This document shows positions 17,280 through 26,202 of a stretch of 39,940 nucleotides of DNA, piece by piece. Numbering within the stretch: the first letter of the stretch is position 1; the number at the start of each line of letters is the position of its first letter. The translations under genes and the position numbers were made by a program. The stretch comes from Pelotomaculum_B sp964543575 (GTDB lineage: Bacteria; Bacillota; Desulfotomaculia; Desulfotomaculales; Pelotomaculaceae), in assembly GCA_964543575.1 (NCBI GenBank), contig CAZIYV010000012.1, positions 1 through 39,940 on the forward strand, in the 5' to 3' direction. The notes under the pieces were generated by a model. The model saw only the letters and a list, made by a program, of their open reading frames with translations, had not been told where the DNA came from and searched no databases.

Positions 17280-17308
17280 TTGACATTTTCCGCCACAGGT
17301 TGTACATT
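17280..17308 (+). promoter_or_regulatory. Sigma-A promoter of yajQ-rimO
   Basis: A consensus TTGACA (17280-17285), 17-bp spacer and TACATT (17303-17308) precede yajQ. Confidence 0.7.
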
Positions 17309-17339
17309 TAATAGAAAATCATAAGGCAGGTGTTTTTTG

Positions 17340-17837
17340 GTGGCCAAGGAAAACACTTTCGATATTGTCTCGCGGGTAGACCTGCAGGAGGTTAGAAACG
17401 CAGTCGACCAGTCTATCAGGGAACTGCGCACCCGTTTTGATTTTAAAGGAAGCAGAAGTGACATTATTTATGATGGTGAAGAAATTACACTGGTTGGAGA
17501 CGATGAATTTAAGCTCAAAAATGTGATTGACATATTGGAAACAAAAATGGTAAAGCGGGAGATAAATCTAAAAGCACTGAGATACGGTAAAATTGAGCCG
17601 GCTGCGAAGGATACGGTTCGCCAGAAAGTCAGCCTGGTCCAGGGTCTGGATAAAGACAGGGCGAAAGTGATTACAAAGCTGGTAAAAGACAGTAAGCTGA
17701 AGGTACAGGTTGCGATTCAGGGAGATCAGGTCAGAATCAGCGGTAAAAACCGTGATGATCTGCAGGCTATAATGCAGATTATTAAAGATCATGATTTTGA
17801 TATACCCCTGCAGTTTGTCAATTATCGCACCTATTAG
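17340..17837 (+). CDS. yajQ: YajQ family nucleotide-binding protein
   Basis: About 165 residues, the usual length. The start MAKENTFDIVSRVDLQEVRN and the segments ELRTRFDFKGS and KDRAKVITKLVKDSKLKVQ are conserved in YajQ. These proteins have two ferredoxin-like domains and bind nucleotides or RNA; some proteobacterial members bind cyclic di-GMP. The role in Firmicutes is unclear. GTG 17340 gives the family start with AGGTG 7 bases upstream; a TTG one codon earlier is also possible. It shares a promoter with rimO, 40 bases downstream. Confidence 0.92.
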   Translation: MAKENTFDIVSRVDLQEVRNAVDQSIRELRTRFDFKGSRSDIIYDGEEITLVGDDEFKLKNVIDILETKMVKREINLKALRYGKIEPAAKDTVRQKVSLVQGLDKDRAKVITKLVKDSKLKVQVAIQGDQVRISGKNRDDLQAIMQIIKDHDFDIPLQFVNYRTY

Positions 17838-17877
17838 ATAATTTTATTATAAGGTTATTTCTTGAAAGGACAGGTAT

Positions 17878-19212
17878 ATGGTCTTAAAAGTGGGACTGGT
17901 AAGTTTGGGCTGCCCAAAAAATTTGGTTGATTCAGAGATTATGCTTGGGTTGATCAAGGATTCAGGTTATGAAATCACCAACCGTGAACAGGAAGCGGAT
18001 GTGCTGGTTGTAAACACCTGCTCTTTTATTAAGGACGCTAAAGAAGAATCTATTAAAACGATTTTTGAACTGGCCCGCAATAAGGAGCAAGGAAACTGCC
18101 GTGTTCTTGTGGTAGCGGGTTGTCTGGCCCAGCGCTACCCGGAACAGCTTTTAAATGATATACCGGAAATAGACGGTCTCGTTGGCACCGGTTCACTGTC
18201 CGGGATCACCGGAGCAATCCGGCAGGCCCTGGCAGGTGAAAGGGTTTTAATGGTTGGCGAGCCGGGGTATCTGCACACATCGGCTTATCCCAGGCTGCAA
18301 GCCACTCCATTCTATTCGGCTTACCTTAAAATTGCAGAAGGGTGTGACAATCGCTGCTCGTACTGCACCATTCCACAAGTCAGGGGGCCGTACAAGAGCA
18401 GAACAATTGAGGATATTATAAGCGAAGCCTCAGGATTGGCCCGGCGGGGCGTGAAAGAACTGGTCCTGGTAGCCCAGGATACTACCCGTTACGGTATTGA
18501 CCTTTATAAAAACCCCGCGCTGGACGACCTCCTGCTCAGGCTTGACCAGGTGGAAGGGCTGACCTGGCTCAGGCTGCTTTACACTTACCCAACACTTTTG
18601 TCTGATAAACTGATCGAGTCTATGGCCGGGACCGGTAAATTGTGCCGCTACCTGGACCTGCCTCTCCAACACGCCGCAGATACGGTGCTCAGGCGGATGA
18701 ACCGGCGGGGCGGCAGTCAGGAAAACACCCATTTGCTGGAGAAGCTGCGCCGCGCTATGCCGGGGTTGACCCTGCGCACCTCTTTTATAGTTGGCTTCCC
18801 GGGTGAAACAGAGGATGAATTTCAGGAATTGCTTGATTTCATGGCCTATATTAAGTTTGAGCGGGTCGGTATTTTCACCTATTCCCGCGAAGAAGGCACA
18901 ACTGCTGCGGAGATGAGCGGCCAGGTGCCGGAGGAGATTAAACTGGCGAGAATGGATAGGGCTATGGATCTGCAGAAGAAGATTTCTCAGGATATCAACC
19001 AGGGCAAAATCGGTGAGACTATTACTGTACTGGTGGAAGGACAAAGAACTAAAAAGCTCCATGTTTACGAGGGCAGGAGCGAGGGAGACGCGCCGGAGAT
19101 CGACGGCAAGGTGATTTTTAAATCGGGTAAGGACTTGAAACCGGGGGATTTTGTCAGGGTACTGGTTACAAGCGCAAGCCCATATGACCTTGAGGGGGAA
19201 CTGGAGGCATAA
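17878..19212 (+). CDS. rimO: Ribosomal protein S12 methylthiotransferase
   Basis: Radical SAM enzyme that adds a methylthio group to an aspartate of ribosomal protein S12. The 444-residue protein has an N-terminal UPF0004 domain with cluster cysteines Cys12, Cys48 and Cys82. The radical-SAM cluster follows as Cys156, Cys160 and Cys163 (GCDNRCSYC), with a C-terminal TRAM domain. LGCPKNLVDSE is the RimO rather than MiaB form of the first motif. In many Clostridia rimO is followed by pgsA and cinA; here pgsA is missing from that place. A terminator follows 50 bases after the stop. Confidence 0.96.
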   Translation: MVLKVGLVSLGCPKNLVDSEIMLGLIKDSGYEITNREQEADVLVVNTCSFIKDAKEESIKTIFELARNKEQGNCRVLVVAGCLAQRYPEQLLNDIPEIDGLVGTGSLSGITGAIRQALAGERVLMVGEPGYLHTSAYPRLQATPFYSAYLKIAEGCDNRCSYCTIPQVRGPYKSRTIEDIISEASGLARRGVKELVLVAQDTTRYGIDLYKNPALDDLLLRLDQVEGLTWLRLLYTYPTLLSDKLIESMAGTGKLCRYLDLPLQHAADTVLRRMNRRGGSQENTHLLEKLRRAMPGLTLRTSFIVGFPGETEDEFQELLDFMAYIKFERVGIFTYSREEGTTAAEMSGQVPEEIKLARMDRAMDLQKKISQDINQGKIGETITVLVEGQRTKKLHVYEGRSEGDAPEIDGKVIFKSGKDLKPGDFVRVLVTSASPYDLEGELEA

Positions 19213-19262
19213 TCGCCAAACTTATGCAATTTTTCGTTGGAAAACTTTGTTCACAAAGTGAG

Positions 19263-19297
19263 ACACCGGGTGAAAAATCCGGTGTATTCTTTTTTAG
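19263..19297 (+). terminator. Terminator after rimO
   Basis: The 7-bp stem ACACCGG/CCGGTGT (19263-19269 with 19279-19285) has a 9-base loop and is followed by ATTCTTTTTT. Confidence 0.8.
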
Positions 19298-19341
19298 CGC
19301 GTTATACCCACCATTTACTAGGGAAATGCCACAGGGCATTA

Positions 19342-19350
19342 TGCTATAAT
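19342..19350 (+). promoter_or_regulatory. Extended -10 promoter of the membrane protein/protease pair
   Basis: TGCTATAAT contains a perfect TATAAT (19345-19350) with the TG extension, 46 bases before the next gene. The -35 region is not recognisable. Confidence 0.45.
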
Positions 19351-19396
19351 AATGGGGCGGTATGGCACTTATTTGCGGCTAGGAAAGGGGATTTTT

Positions 19397-19972
19397 ATGC
19401 AGTGGAAGGGCTTAAAAATACATTTGATAGTTTTTTCTCTGCTCGCCGGAATTGCTCTTATTTTCGGCGCTCAGTATTTTTACCAGAAATATAGCACCCA
19501 AGGGCCTTTAAACGCTGTCCTTAGCAGCAGTCAATCAGTTGAATCATACCAGCTAAGCAGTGAAAACAGCCAGATGCGTGTAAGCATAAAGATACGCTAT
19601 GACGCTAACCTGATGCAGGCTTATAAGGAAGTTCAGAAAGACCTGGCCCGGGTCATGGGCCGGAAGTTTTACAACCTGGTACTGAGCGACAGCCGAGATG
19701 AAGTTTTAGAACAGGTATGGTACCAAAGCCAGTATGTCATATACCAGGCCCAGTCCCAGGGCAGTTTACAGGAAATGGCGGATGTGGTTAACAGGGAGGC
19801 CCAGTCGCGCGGCGCTGAGGCTAAAATATATATTGACCAGGAAAACATATACCTGCGCCTGCAGCACCAGGGGCATACACTTGATGAAGTTATTCCCCGC
19901 GGCGCAGGGCAGGTTACCGGTGATTCCCGCACAACCAGCAGCGGAGGTGTCGTAAATGCTCAAAGAAATTAG
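19397..19972 (+). CDS. Small membrane-anchored protein coupled to the FtsH-like protease
   Basis: A 191-residue protein of no family I recognise. It has one N-terminal hydrophobic segment (about residues 7-28, probably a membrane anchor or uncleaved signal). A hydrophilic, mixed alpha/beta domain of about 120 residues follows, rich in Gln, Ser and Tyr. ATG 19397 is chosen for AAAGGGG 8 bases upstream. Its end overlaps the start of the FtsH-like gene by 17 bases, so the two are almost certainly co-translated. The partner protease lacks the usual extracytoplasmic domain of FtsH. This protein could supply one or act as an adaptor; that is inference. Confidence 0.75.
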   Translation: MQWKGLKIHLIVFSLLAGIALIFGAQYFYQKYSTQGPLNAVLSSSQSVESYQLSSENSQMRVSIKIRYDANLMQAYKEVQKDLARVMGRKFYNLVLSDSRDEVLEQVWYQSQYVIYQAQSQGSLQEMADVVNREAQSRGAEAKIYIDQENIYLRLQHQGHTLDEVIPRGAGQVTGDSRTTSSGGVVNAQRN

Positions 19973-21437
19973 CATAGGGCTAGGCCTGGCGGTGGTAATA
20001 TACATGCTGATCACGGGCTACGATATTACGCCGTTCCTTTTTTTGGCTGCCGCAGGGGGCGGACTGTATTACTTTGCCCGGATGCGGGGATTGATTAATG
20101 TGAAAAATTTTGAAGGATCGGGCAGTGCAGTGTGCCCGGAAGTTTCCTTCAATGATATTGGCGGCCAGGCTTCCGCAATCCAGGAACTTACAGAAGCCCT
20201 GGATTTTATTAAAAATCATATCAGCATAAGAAAGCTGGGCATCCGTCCTTTAAAGGGGATTTTGCTTACCGGCCCTCCCGGCACGGGTAAGACACTTATG
20301 GCAAGAGCGGCGGCGAGTTATACCGAAGCAGCCTTTATAGCCGCATCCGGATCTGAATTCATCGAAATGTACGCGGGAGTAGGTGCGCAGAGGGTTAGGA
20401 AACTTTTTCAGTCAGCCAGGGAAAGCGCCTCCCGCCAGAATAAAAGCAATGCCCTGATTTTTATTGATGAGATTGAAATTTTGGGCGGTAAAAGAGGGCA
20501 AACAACCAGCCATTTAGAGTATGACCAGACTTTAAACCAACTGCTGGTGGAAATGGACGGTCTCAAAGTTGACGACAAGGTCAGAGTGCTCCTTGTCGCC
20601 GCAACTAACAGGTCAGATATGCTGGATCCCGCACTTATGAGGCCGGGCCGGTTTGACCGCCGGGTCAAGGTTGATCTGCCTGATAAAGAAGGAAGACTTG
20701 AAATTCTAAAGCTTCACACTAGAAACAAGCCCATGGCTGAAGATGTAAAGCTTGAGACAATCGCCAGGGAATCTTTTGGCTTTTCCGGCGCCCACCTGGA
20801 AAGCCTTGCCAACGAAGCGGCGATTCTGGCCATGCGGGAAGAATGCAAGGAAATCTGTCAGCATCACTTTAACGAATCTATTGATAAGGTTATGATGGGC
20901 GGTAAGCTTGACAGGAGACCATCTGAAGCCGACATGAGAAGAGTGGCCGTACACGAGACAGGACATGCCCTGCTTAGCGAAATAGTGCGGGCAGGTTCTG
21001 TGTCAACCCTGACAGTGACTCCGAGAGGTGACGCACTTGGTTATATGAGGCAGACACCGGAAGACGATACCTATTTATACACCAAGGACTATCTTGAAAA
21101 TCAAATTGCGGTTATGCTGGCCGGCTCGGTCGCGGAGGAGATAATACTGGGCAGCCGGAGTACTGGCTCATCCGGAGATTTTGAACAGGCCGTGCGGGCG
21201 GCTGAAACCATGGTGCGATCAGGCATGTCCGAACTGGGCGTGGTCAGTCCGGATACCCTGCCGCAGGAGTTAAAACACAAAACCATTACAGATATTGTCA
21301 GGATCCAGGAAGAACAGGTAAAAATGCATGTCTCCAGCCACCAGCACATGTTTAACCGTATAGTGGAAGTTTTGCTGGAAAAGGAAAAGGTAACGGGAGA
21401 ACAGTTCCGATCGCTTTTACGGGAAAATTACGCGTAA
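19956..21437 (+). CDS. Short FtsH-like AAA+ zinc metalloprotease
   Basis: A 493-residue membrane protease. Two closely spaced hydrophobic segments (about residues 6-20 and 25-40) are followed by an AAA domain with Walker A GPPGTGKT at 106-113, Walker B FIDE at 169-172 and the second region of homology NRSDMLDPALMRPGRFDRR. An M41 peptidase domain follows, with zinc motif HETGH at 333-337 and a probable third ligand Asp408 in SGDFEQA. All catalytic residues look intact. Typical FtsH is 600-700 residues with a periplasmic-type domain of about 70 residues between two helices; that domain is missing here. It is therefore a divergent paralogue, not the housekeeping FtsH. It overlaps the small membrane protein upstream. 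Confidence 0.85.
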   Translation: MLKEISIGLGLAVVIYMLITGYDITPFLFLAAAGGGLYYFARMRGLINVKNFEGSGSAVCPEVSFNDIGGQASAIQELTEALDFIKNHISIRKLGIRPLKGILLTGPPGTGKTLMARAAASYTEAAFIAASGSEFIEMYAGVGAQRVRKLFQSARESASRQNKSNALIFIDEIEILGGKRGQTTSHLEYDQTLNQLLVEMDGLKVDDKVRVLLVAATNRSDMLDPALMRPGRFDRRVKVDLPDKEGRLEILKLHTRNKPMAEDVKLETIARESFGFSGAHLESLANEAAILAMREECKEICQHHFNESIDKVMMGGKLDRRPSEADMRRVAVHETGHALLSEIVRAGSVSTLTVTPRGDALGYMRQTPEDDTYLYTKDYLENQIAVMLAGSVAEEIILGSRSTGSSGDFEQAVRAAETMVRSGMSELGVVSPDTLPQELKHKTITDIVRIQEEQVKMHVSSHQHMFNRIVEVLLEKEKVTGEQFRSLLRENYA

Positions 21438-21438
21438 A

Positions 21439-21450
21439 TGTACCGGTACA
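21439..21450. repeat. Perfect 12-bp palindrome
   Basis: TGTACCGGTACA is a perfect palindrome two bases after the protease stop and just before its terminator. It could be a protein-binding site or chance. Confidence 0.35.
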
Positions 21451-21458
21451 CATAAAGA

Positions 21459-21506
21459 GCCGCTGCGCCGCAGTCTGATCTTGACTGCAGCAGCGGCTTG
21501 TTTTTT
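21459..21506 (+). terminator. Terminator after the FtsH-like gene
   Basis: GCCGCTGC (21459-21466) pairs with GCAGCGGC (21490-21497). The inner GCAGTC/GACTGC adds six more pairs. TTGTTTTTTG follows. Confidence 0.85.
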
Positions 21507-21529
21507 GTGTTTTATGTCTTTCGCAGCTT

Positions 21530-21557
21530 TTGTTTTAAGTTGTGGATATGTTATAAT
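21530..21557 (+). promoter_or_regulatory. Promoter of cinA
   Basis: TTGTTT (21530-21535), a 16-bp spacer and a perfect TATAAT (21552-21557) with TG extension lie 21 bases before the cinA start. Confidence 0.6.
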
Positions 21558-21577
21558 TTAACACTAGGATGTGATAG

Positions 21578-22837
21578 ATGATGAAAGCGGAATTAATTTT
21601 TACCGGCTCTGAGCTGTTGCTCGGTCATATCTTAAACACGCACGCCCAATACCTGGGTGAGCGTCTTGCCGCAGCGGGTATAGAAGTGACTCTAAACACA
21701 ACGGTCGGTGATGACGGGGCAAGGATGAGACAGGTTTTGGAGCAGGCTGTACAGCGCTCCGACCTGATCATTATAACTGGTGGTTTGGGCCCAACCACGG
21801 ATGATATTACCGCTGAAACGTTAGCAGGTGTGCTTGGGTTGCCGCTGGTGGCGGACCAGGACTCTCTGGTAAAAATAAGAGAGCTTTTCCTGGGGCGTGG
21901 CCATAAAATGGCCCAGAGTAACTCAAAGCAGGCCTATTTTCCGGCAGGTTCACAAATTCTGCCCAACAAAGTGGGTACCGCTCCAGGGGCGCTTATCGAA
22001 AAAGATAAAAAAATAATAATAATGCTGCCAGGTCCTCCCCGTGAACTTTCGGTTATGTTTGAAGAATCGGTTTTTCCTTTTTTGACAGCAAAAGCAGACG
22101 CGGGCACTGCCCTGAAGTACAATATTTTTAAGCTTACCGGAATTTCGGAATCAGCCCTGCAGGATTTGCTCAAGGATTTGGGCGGCCAGGGCAATCCTGG
22201 TATTGCCTATATAGCCAAGCCGGGTGAAATTCAGGTGCGGCTATCAGCGCGATCAGGCAAGGAACACCAGGCTGAAGAACTGTTAGCTGAACTGTCCCGG
22301 CTGGTAAAACCGCGCATTGATAAATATATTTTCGCGTTTGACGATGAAATACTGGAGGAAATGGTTGGCAAGCTTCTACTAGCAAGAGGACTTTCCATCG
22401 GCACCGCCGAGTCTTGTACCGGTGGTCTTGTAGCTGCCAGGTTGACCGATGTGCCCGGCAGTTCCGCCTATTTTAATGGTGGGGTGGTATCTTACAGCAA
22501 TGAAATGAAAAGCGGTATTCTCGGTGTAAGCTCGTCTGTACTGGAAAGGTGCGGGGCTGTCAGCAAGGAAACTGCCATGGCTATGGCCCAGGGGGTAAAG
22601 GAAAAAACGGGCGCCGACATCGGCCTGGCGACTACCGGCATAGCCGGTCCCGGTGGCGGTACACCAGCCAAGCCAACTGGTTTGGTCTATGTTGCACTGG
22701 CGGCAGATGATGGTATATTGTACAGGGAGTACCGTTTCCCGGGGTTCCGGCAGGCGGTAAGACAGGGAACCGTAAACGCCGCTTTGCATATGGTCAAACA
22801 GTATCTGATTGATAAACAAAACAGCATATTATTTTAA
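21578..22837 (+). CDS. cinA: CinA: nicotinamide-nucleotide amidase/competence-damage protein
   Basis: A 419-residue two-domain protein. The N-terminal COG1058/MoCF-like half shows FTGSELLLGHILNTH and TGGLGPTTDD and is expected to be an ADP-ribose-type pyrophosphatase. The C-terminal NMN deamidase domain carries GTAESCTGGLVAARLTDVPG, with the catalytic serine in AESCTGG, and TTGIAGPGGGTPAKPTGLV. It functions in NAD salvage. In Bacillus and Streptococcus cinA is co-transcribed with recA; here a DEAD-box gene is inserted between them and recA has its own promoter. ATG 21578 and ATG 21581 are both usable starts. Confidence 0.95.
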   Translation: MMKAELIFTGSELLLGHILNTHAQYLGERLAAAGIEVTLNTTVGDDGARMRQVLEQAVQRSDLIIITGGLGPTTDDITAETLAGVLGLPLVADQDSLVKIRELFLGRGHKMAQSNSKQAYFPAGSQILPNKVGTAPGALIEKDKKIIIMLPGPPRELSVMFEESVFPFLTAKADAGTALKYNIFKLTGISESALQDLLKDLGGQGNPGIAYIAKPGEIQVRLSARSGKEHQAEELLAELSRLVKPRIDKYIFAFDDEILEEMVGKLLLARGLSIGTAESCTGGLVAARLTDVPGSSAYFNGGVVSYSNEMKSGILGVSSSVLERCGAVSKETAMAMAQGVKEKTGADIGLATTGIAGPGGGTPAKPTGLVYVALAADDGILYREYRFPGFRQAVRQGTVNAALHMVKQYLIDKQNSILF

Positions 22838-22852
22838 AAAGGAGATATTTTA

Positions 22853-24442
<1,590 letters not shown>

Positions 24443-24446
24443 TTTT

Positions 24447-24480
24447 AAAGAAGCAGGTTCTTTTGGAACCTGCTTCTTTT
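24447..24480 (+). terminator. Terminator after the DEAD-box gene
   Basis: A perfect 14-bp stem (24447-24460 with 24466-24479, loop TTTTG) runs into TTTT. It lies 4 bases after the stop codon. Confidence 0.9.
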
Positions 24481-24570
24481 AGAAGACAGGAGATAGAATT
24501 CAGAAGACAGAATATATATAGGTCTTTAATTTTTTATTCTGACTACTGACTTCTGAATTCTGTCTTCTAA
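24479..24570. repeat. MITE- or REP-like imperfect inverted repeat
   Basis: A 35-base left arm (24479-24513) and a 35-base right arm (24536-24570) are inverted copies that match at 28 of 35 positions by my alignment, starting TTAGAAGACAG and ending CTGTCTTCTAA. The arms contain GAATTCAGAAG-like subrepeats. The 22-base centre is AT-rich and codes for nothing. It looks like a small non-coding mobile or repetitive element. Confidence 0.55.
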
Positions 24571-24583
24571 TTTATTTTTATTG

Positions 24584-24612
24584 TTGACATCAACCAGAAA
24601 TAACCATATAAT
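24584..24612 (+). promoter_or_regulatory. Consensus sigma-A promoter of recA
   Basis: Perfect TTGACA (24584-24589), 17-bp spacer and perfect TATAAT (24607-24612). Confidence 0.9.
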
Positions 24613-24624
24613 TAAAACAAGTAC

Positions 24625-24638
24625 CGAACAGGTGTTCA
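24625..24638 (+). promoter_or_regulatory. LexA (SOS) box at recA
   Basis: CGAACAGGTGTTCA matches the Gram-positive LexA/DinR operator CGAAC-N4-GTTCG except for the last base. It lies just downstream of the predicted transcription start (about 24619), so bound LexA would block initiation. Confidence 0.85.
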
Positions 24639-24669
24639 GGTGTTCATATTAAAAAGGGGAGTGAACTCA

Positions 24670-25710
24670 TTGTCGGATAAACAAAAAGCATTGGAATCAG
24701 CTCTGGCTCAGATTGAACGGCAGTTTGGTAAAGGTTCGATTATGAAGCTGGGAGAGTCTTCCGCTAAAATGCAAGTGGACGTTATCCCAACAGGCACTAT
24801 TGCCCTGGACATAGCCCTGGGAGTTGGCGGTGTGCCGCGCGGCCGGGTGATTGAAATATTTGGGCCAGAGTCTTCCGGCAAGACCACAGTAGCTCTTCAT
24901 ATTATTGCCGAGGCGCAAAAAACAGGCGGCACAGCCGCCTTTGTGGATGCGGAACATGCTCTGGACCCTTTATATGCCAGGAATCTGGGAGTAGATATTG
25001 AAAACTTGCTGGTCTCACAGCCTGATACGGGTGAGCAGGCGCTGGAAATTGCCGAAGCCCTGGTCCGCAGCGGCGCCATCGATGTCATCGTCATTGACAG
25101 CGTTGCCGCCCTGGTACCGCGAGCCGAGATAGAAGGAGAGATGGGCGACTCACATGTCGGTCTCCAGGCGAGACTTATGTCTCAGGCCCTGCGTAAGCTC
25201 ACAGGAGCGATCAGCAAGTCAAGGACCACCGTTGTTTTCATAAATCAGATCCGTGAAAAAGTTGGAGTTATGTACGGCTCGCCTGAAACCACTACCGGCG
25301 GCCGCGCTCTTAAGTTTTACGCTTCTATTCGACTTGATGTGCGCAAACAAGAGAACATCAAACAGGGTACGGATATCACTGGCAGCCGCACACGTGTCAA
25401 AGTTGTGAAAAACAAGGTGGCGCCTCCTTTTAAGCAGGCTGATTTTGATATAATGTACGGTACAGGTATTTCCAGGGAAGGCAGCATCCTGGATGTCGCC
25501 GCCGACATGAACATTATTGTAAAGAGCGGCGCATGGTATTCTTACAGTGACGACAGGCTGGGCCAGGGCAGGGAAAATGTCAAGGAATATCTTAAGGAGC
25601 ATCCCGAGCTAACCAGGGAAATAGAGCTTAAAGTCCGTCAAGCCCTGAACGTAGGCGGGGTAAATGATATACCTGAATTAAAAACATCAGGAGAAAACGG
25701 TGCATCCTAG
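24670..25710 (+). CDS. recA: Recombinase RecA
   Basis: DNA strand-exchange ATPase and co-protease for LexA. The 346-residue length is normal. The N-terminal helix QKALESALAQIERQFGKGSI is followed by Walker A GPESSGKT at 65-72, VIDSVAAL (Walker B) and the DNA-binding loop region ARLMSQALRKL. The TTG start at 24670 has AAGGGGAG 8 bases upstream and gives the canonical MSDKQKALE start. An in-frame GTG at 24640 has no ribosome site. It is preceded by a consensus promoter and LexA box, and its stop overlaps the recX start by one base. Confidence 0.98.
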   Translation: MSDKQKALESALAQIERQFGKGSIMKLGESSAKMQVDVIPTGTIALDIALGVGGVPRGRVIEIFGPESSGKTTVALHIIAEAQKTGGTAAFVDAEHALDPLYARNLGVDIENLLVSQPDTGEQALEIAEALVRSGAIDVIVIDSVAALVPRAEIEGEMGDSHVGLQARLMSQALRKLTGAISKSRTTVVFINQIREKVGVMYGSPETTTGGRALKFYASIRLDVRKQENIKQGTDITGSRTRVKVVKNKVAPPFKQADFDIMYGTGISREGSILDVAADMNIIVKSGAWYSYSDDRLGQGRENVKEYLKEHPELTREIELKVRQALNVGGVNDIPELKTSGENGAS

Positions 25711-26171
25711 TGAAGACCGAACTTGAGCATGCCAGGAATCTTGCTTACAGGCTGATTTCCTACCGCAGGCGCACAACGTATGAATTGGAACAACGTCTGG
25801 AGCAAAAAGGTTTTTCAAAAGAAATCTCTGGTCAGGTCTTAGCTCTTTTAGTTAATTATGGCTACATTAATGATAAAGACTATGCCAGTAACTGGGTGGC
25901 GCAACGGCTGGCTAAAAGAGGATTCCGGGTAATAAAGCAGGAGTTGCTCGAAAAAGGTGTTGAAGTTGTGATCATTGACGAAACGCTCAATGAAATTGGC
26001 CAGGAGGCGGAATACGCCGCTGCCATGAAACTGGCAGTAAAAAAAGCTGAATCAGGCGGCGGCAATTGTTCTTTTATTCGCCTGGCAGGTTTTCTCGAAC
26101 GCAGGGGATTTTCGTATGATGTTATAGGGCAGGTTTGCCGTAACATTAGTGATAAAGCGGGTTTGGCTTGA
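25710..26171 (+). CDS. recX: Regulatory protein RecX
   Basis: A 153-residue all-helical protein of the RecX family, which binds RecA filaments and limits their activity. ARNLAYRLISYRRRTTYELEQ and the repeated three-helix pattern (VNYGYINDKDYASNWV, then KRGFRVIKQEL) are typical. The GTG start shares its G with the recA stop codon, so translation is coupled. The end of the gene overlaps the -35 box of the promoter of the RNA candidate downstream. Confidence 0.93.
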   Translation: MKTELEHARNLAYRLISYRRRTTYELEQRLEQKGFSKEISGQVLALLVNYGYINDKDYASNWVAQRLAKRGFRVIKQELLEKGVEVVIIDETLNEIGQEAEYAAAMKLAVKKAESGGGNCSFIRLAGFLERRGFSYDVIGQVCRNISDKAGLA

Positions 26172-26196
26172 CAGCTTTTAAAAAACCCTGTACAAT
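26168..26196 (+). promoter_or_regulatory. Sigma-A promoter between recX and rny
   Basis: Perfect TTGACA (26168-26173, overlapping the recX stop), a 17-bp spacer and TACAAT (26191-26196) predict a start at about 26203. Confidence 0.8.
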
Positions 26197-26202
26197 AATT
26201 CT

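Noticed and set aside
18430..19062. A 210-residue minus-strand open frame inside rimO
   Set aside because: It is an antisense shadow of the radical SAM and TRAM regions.
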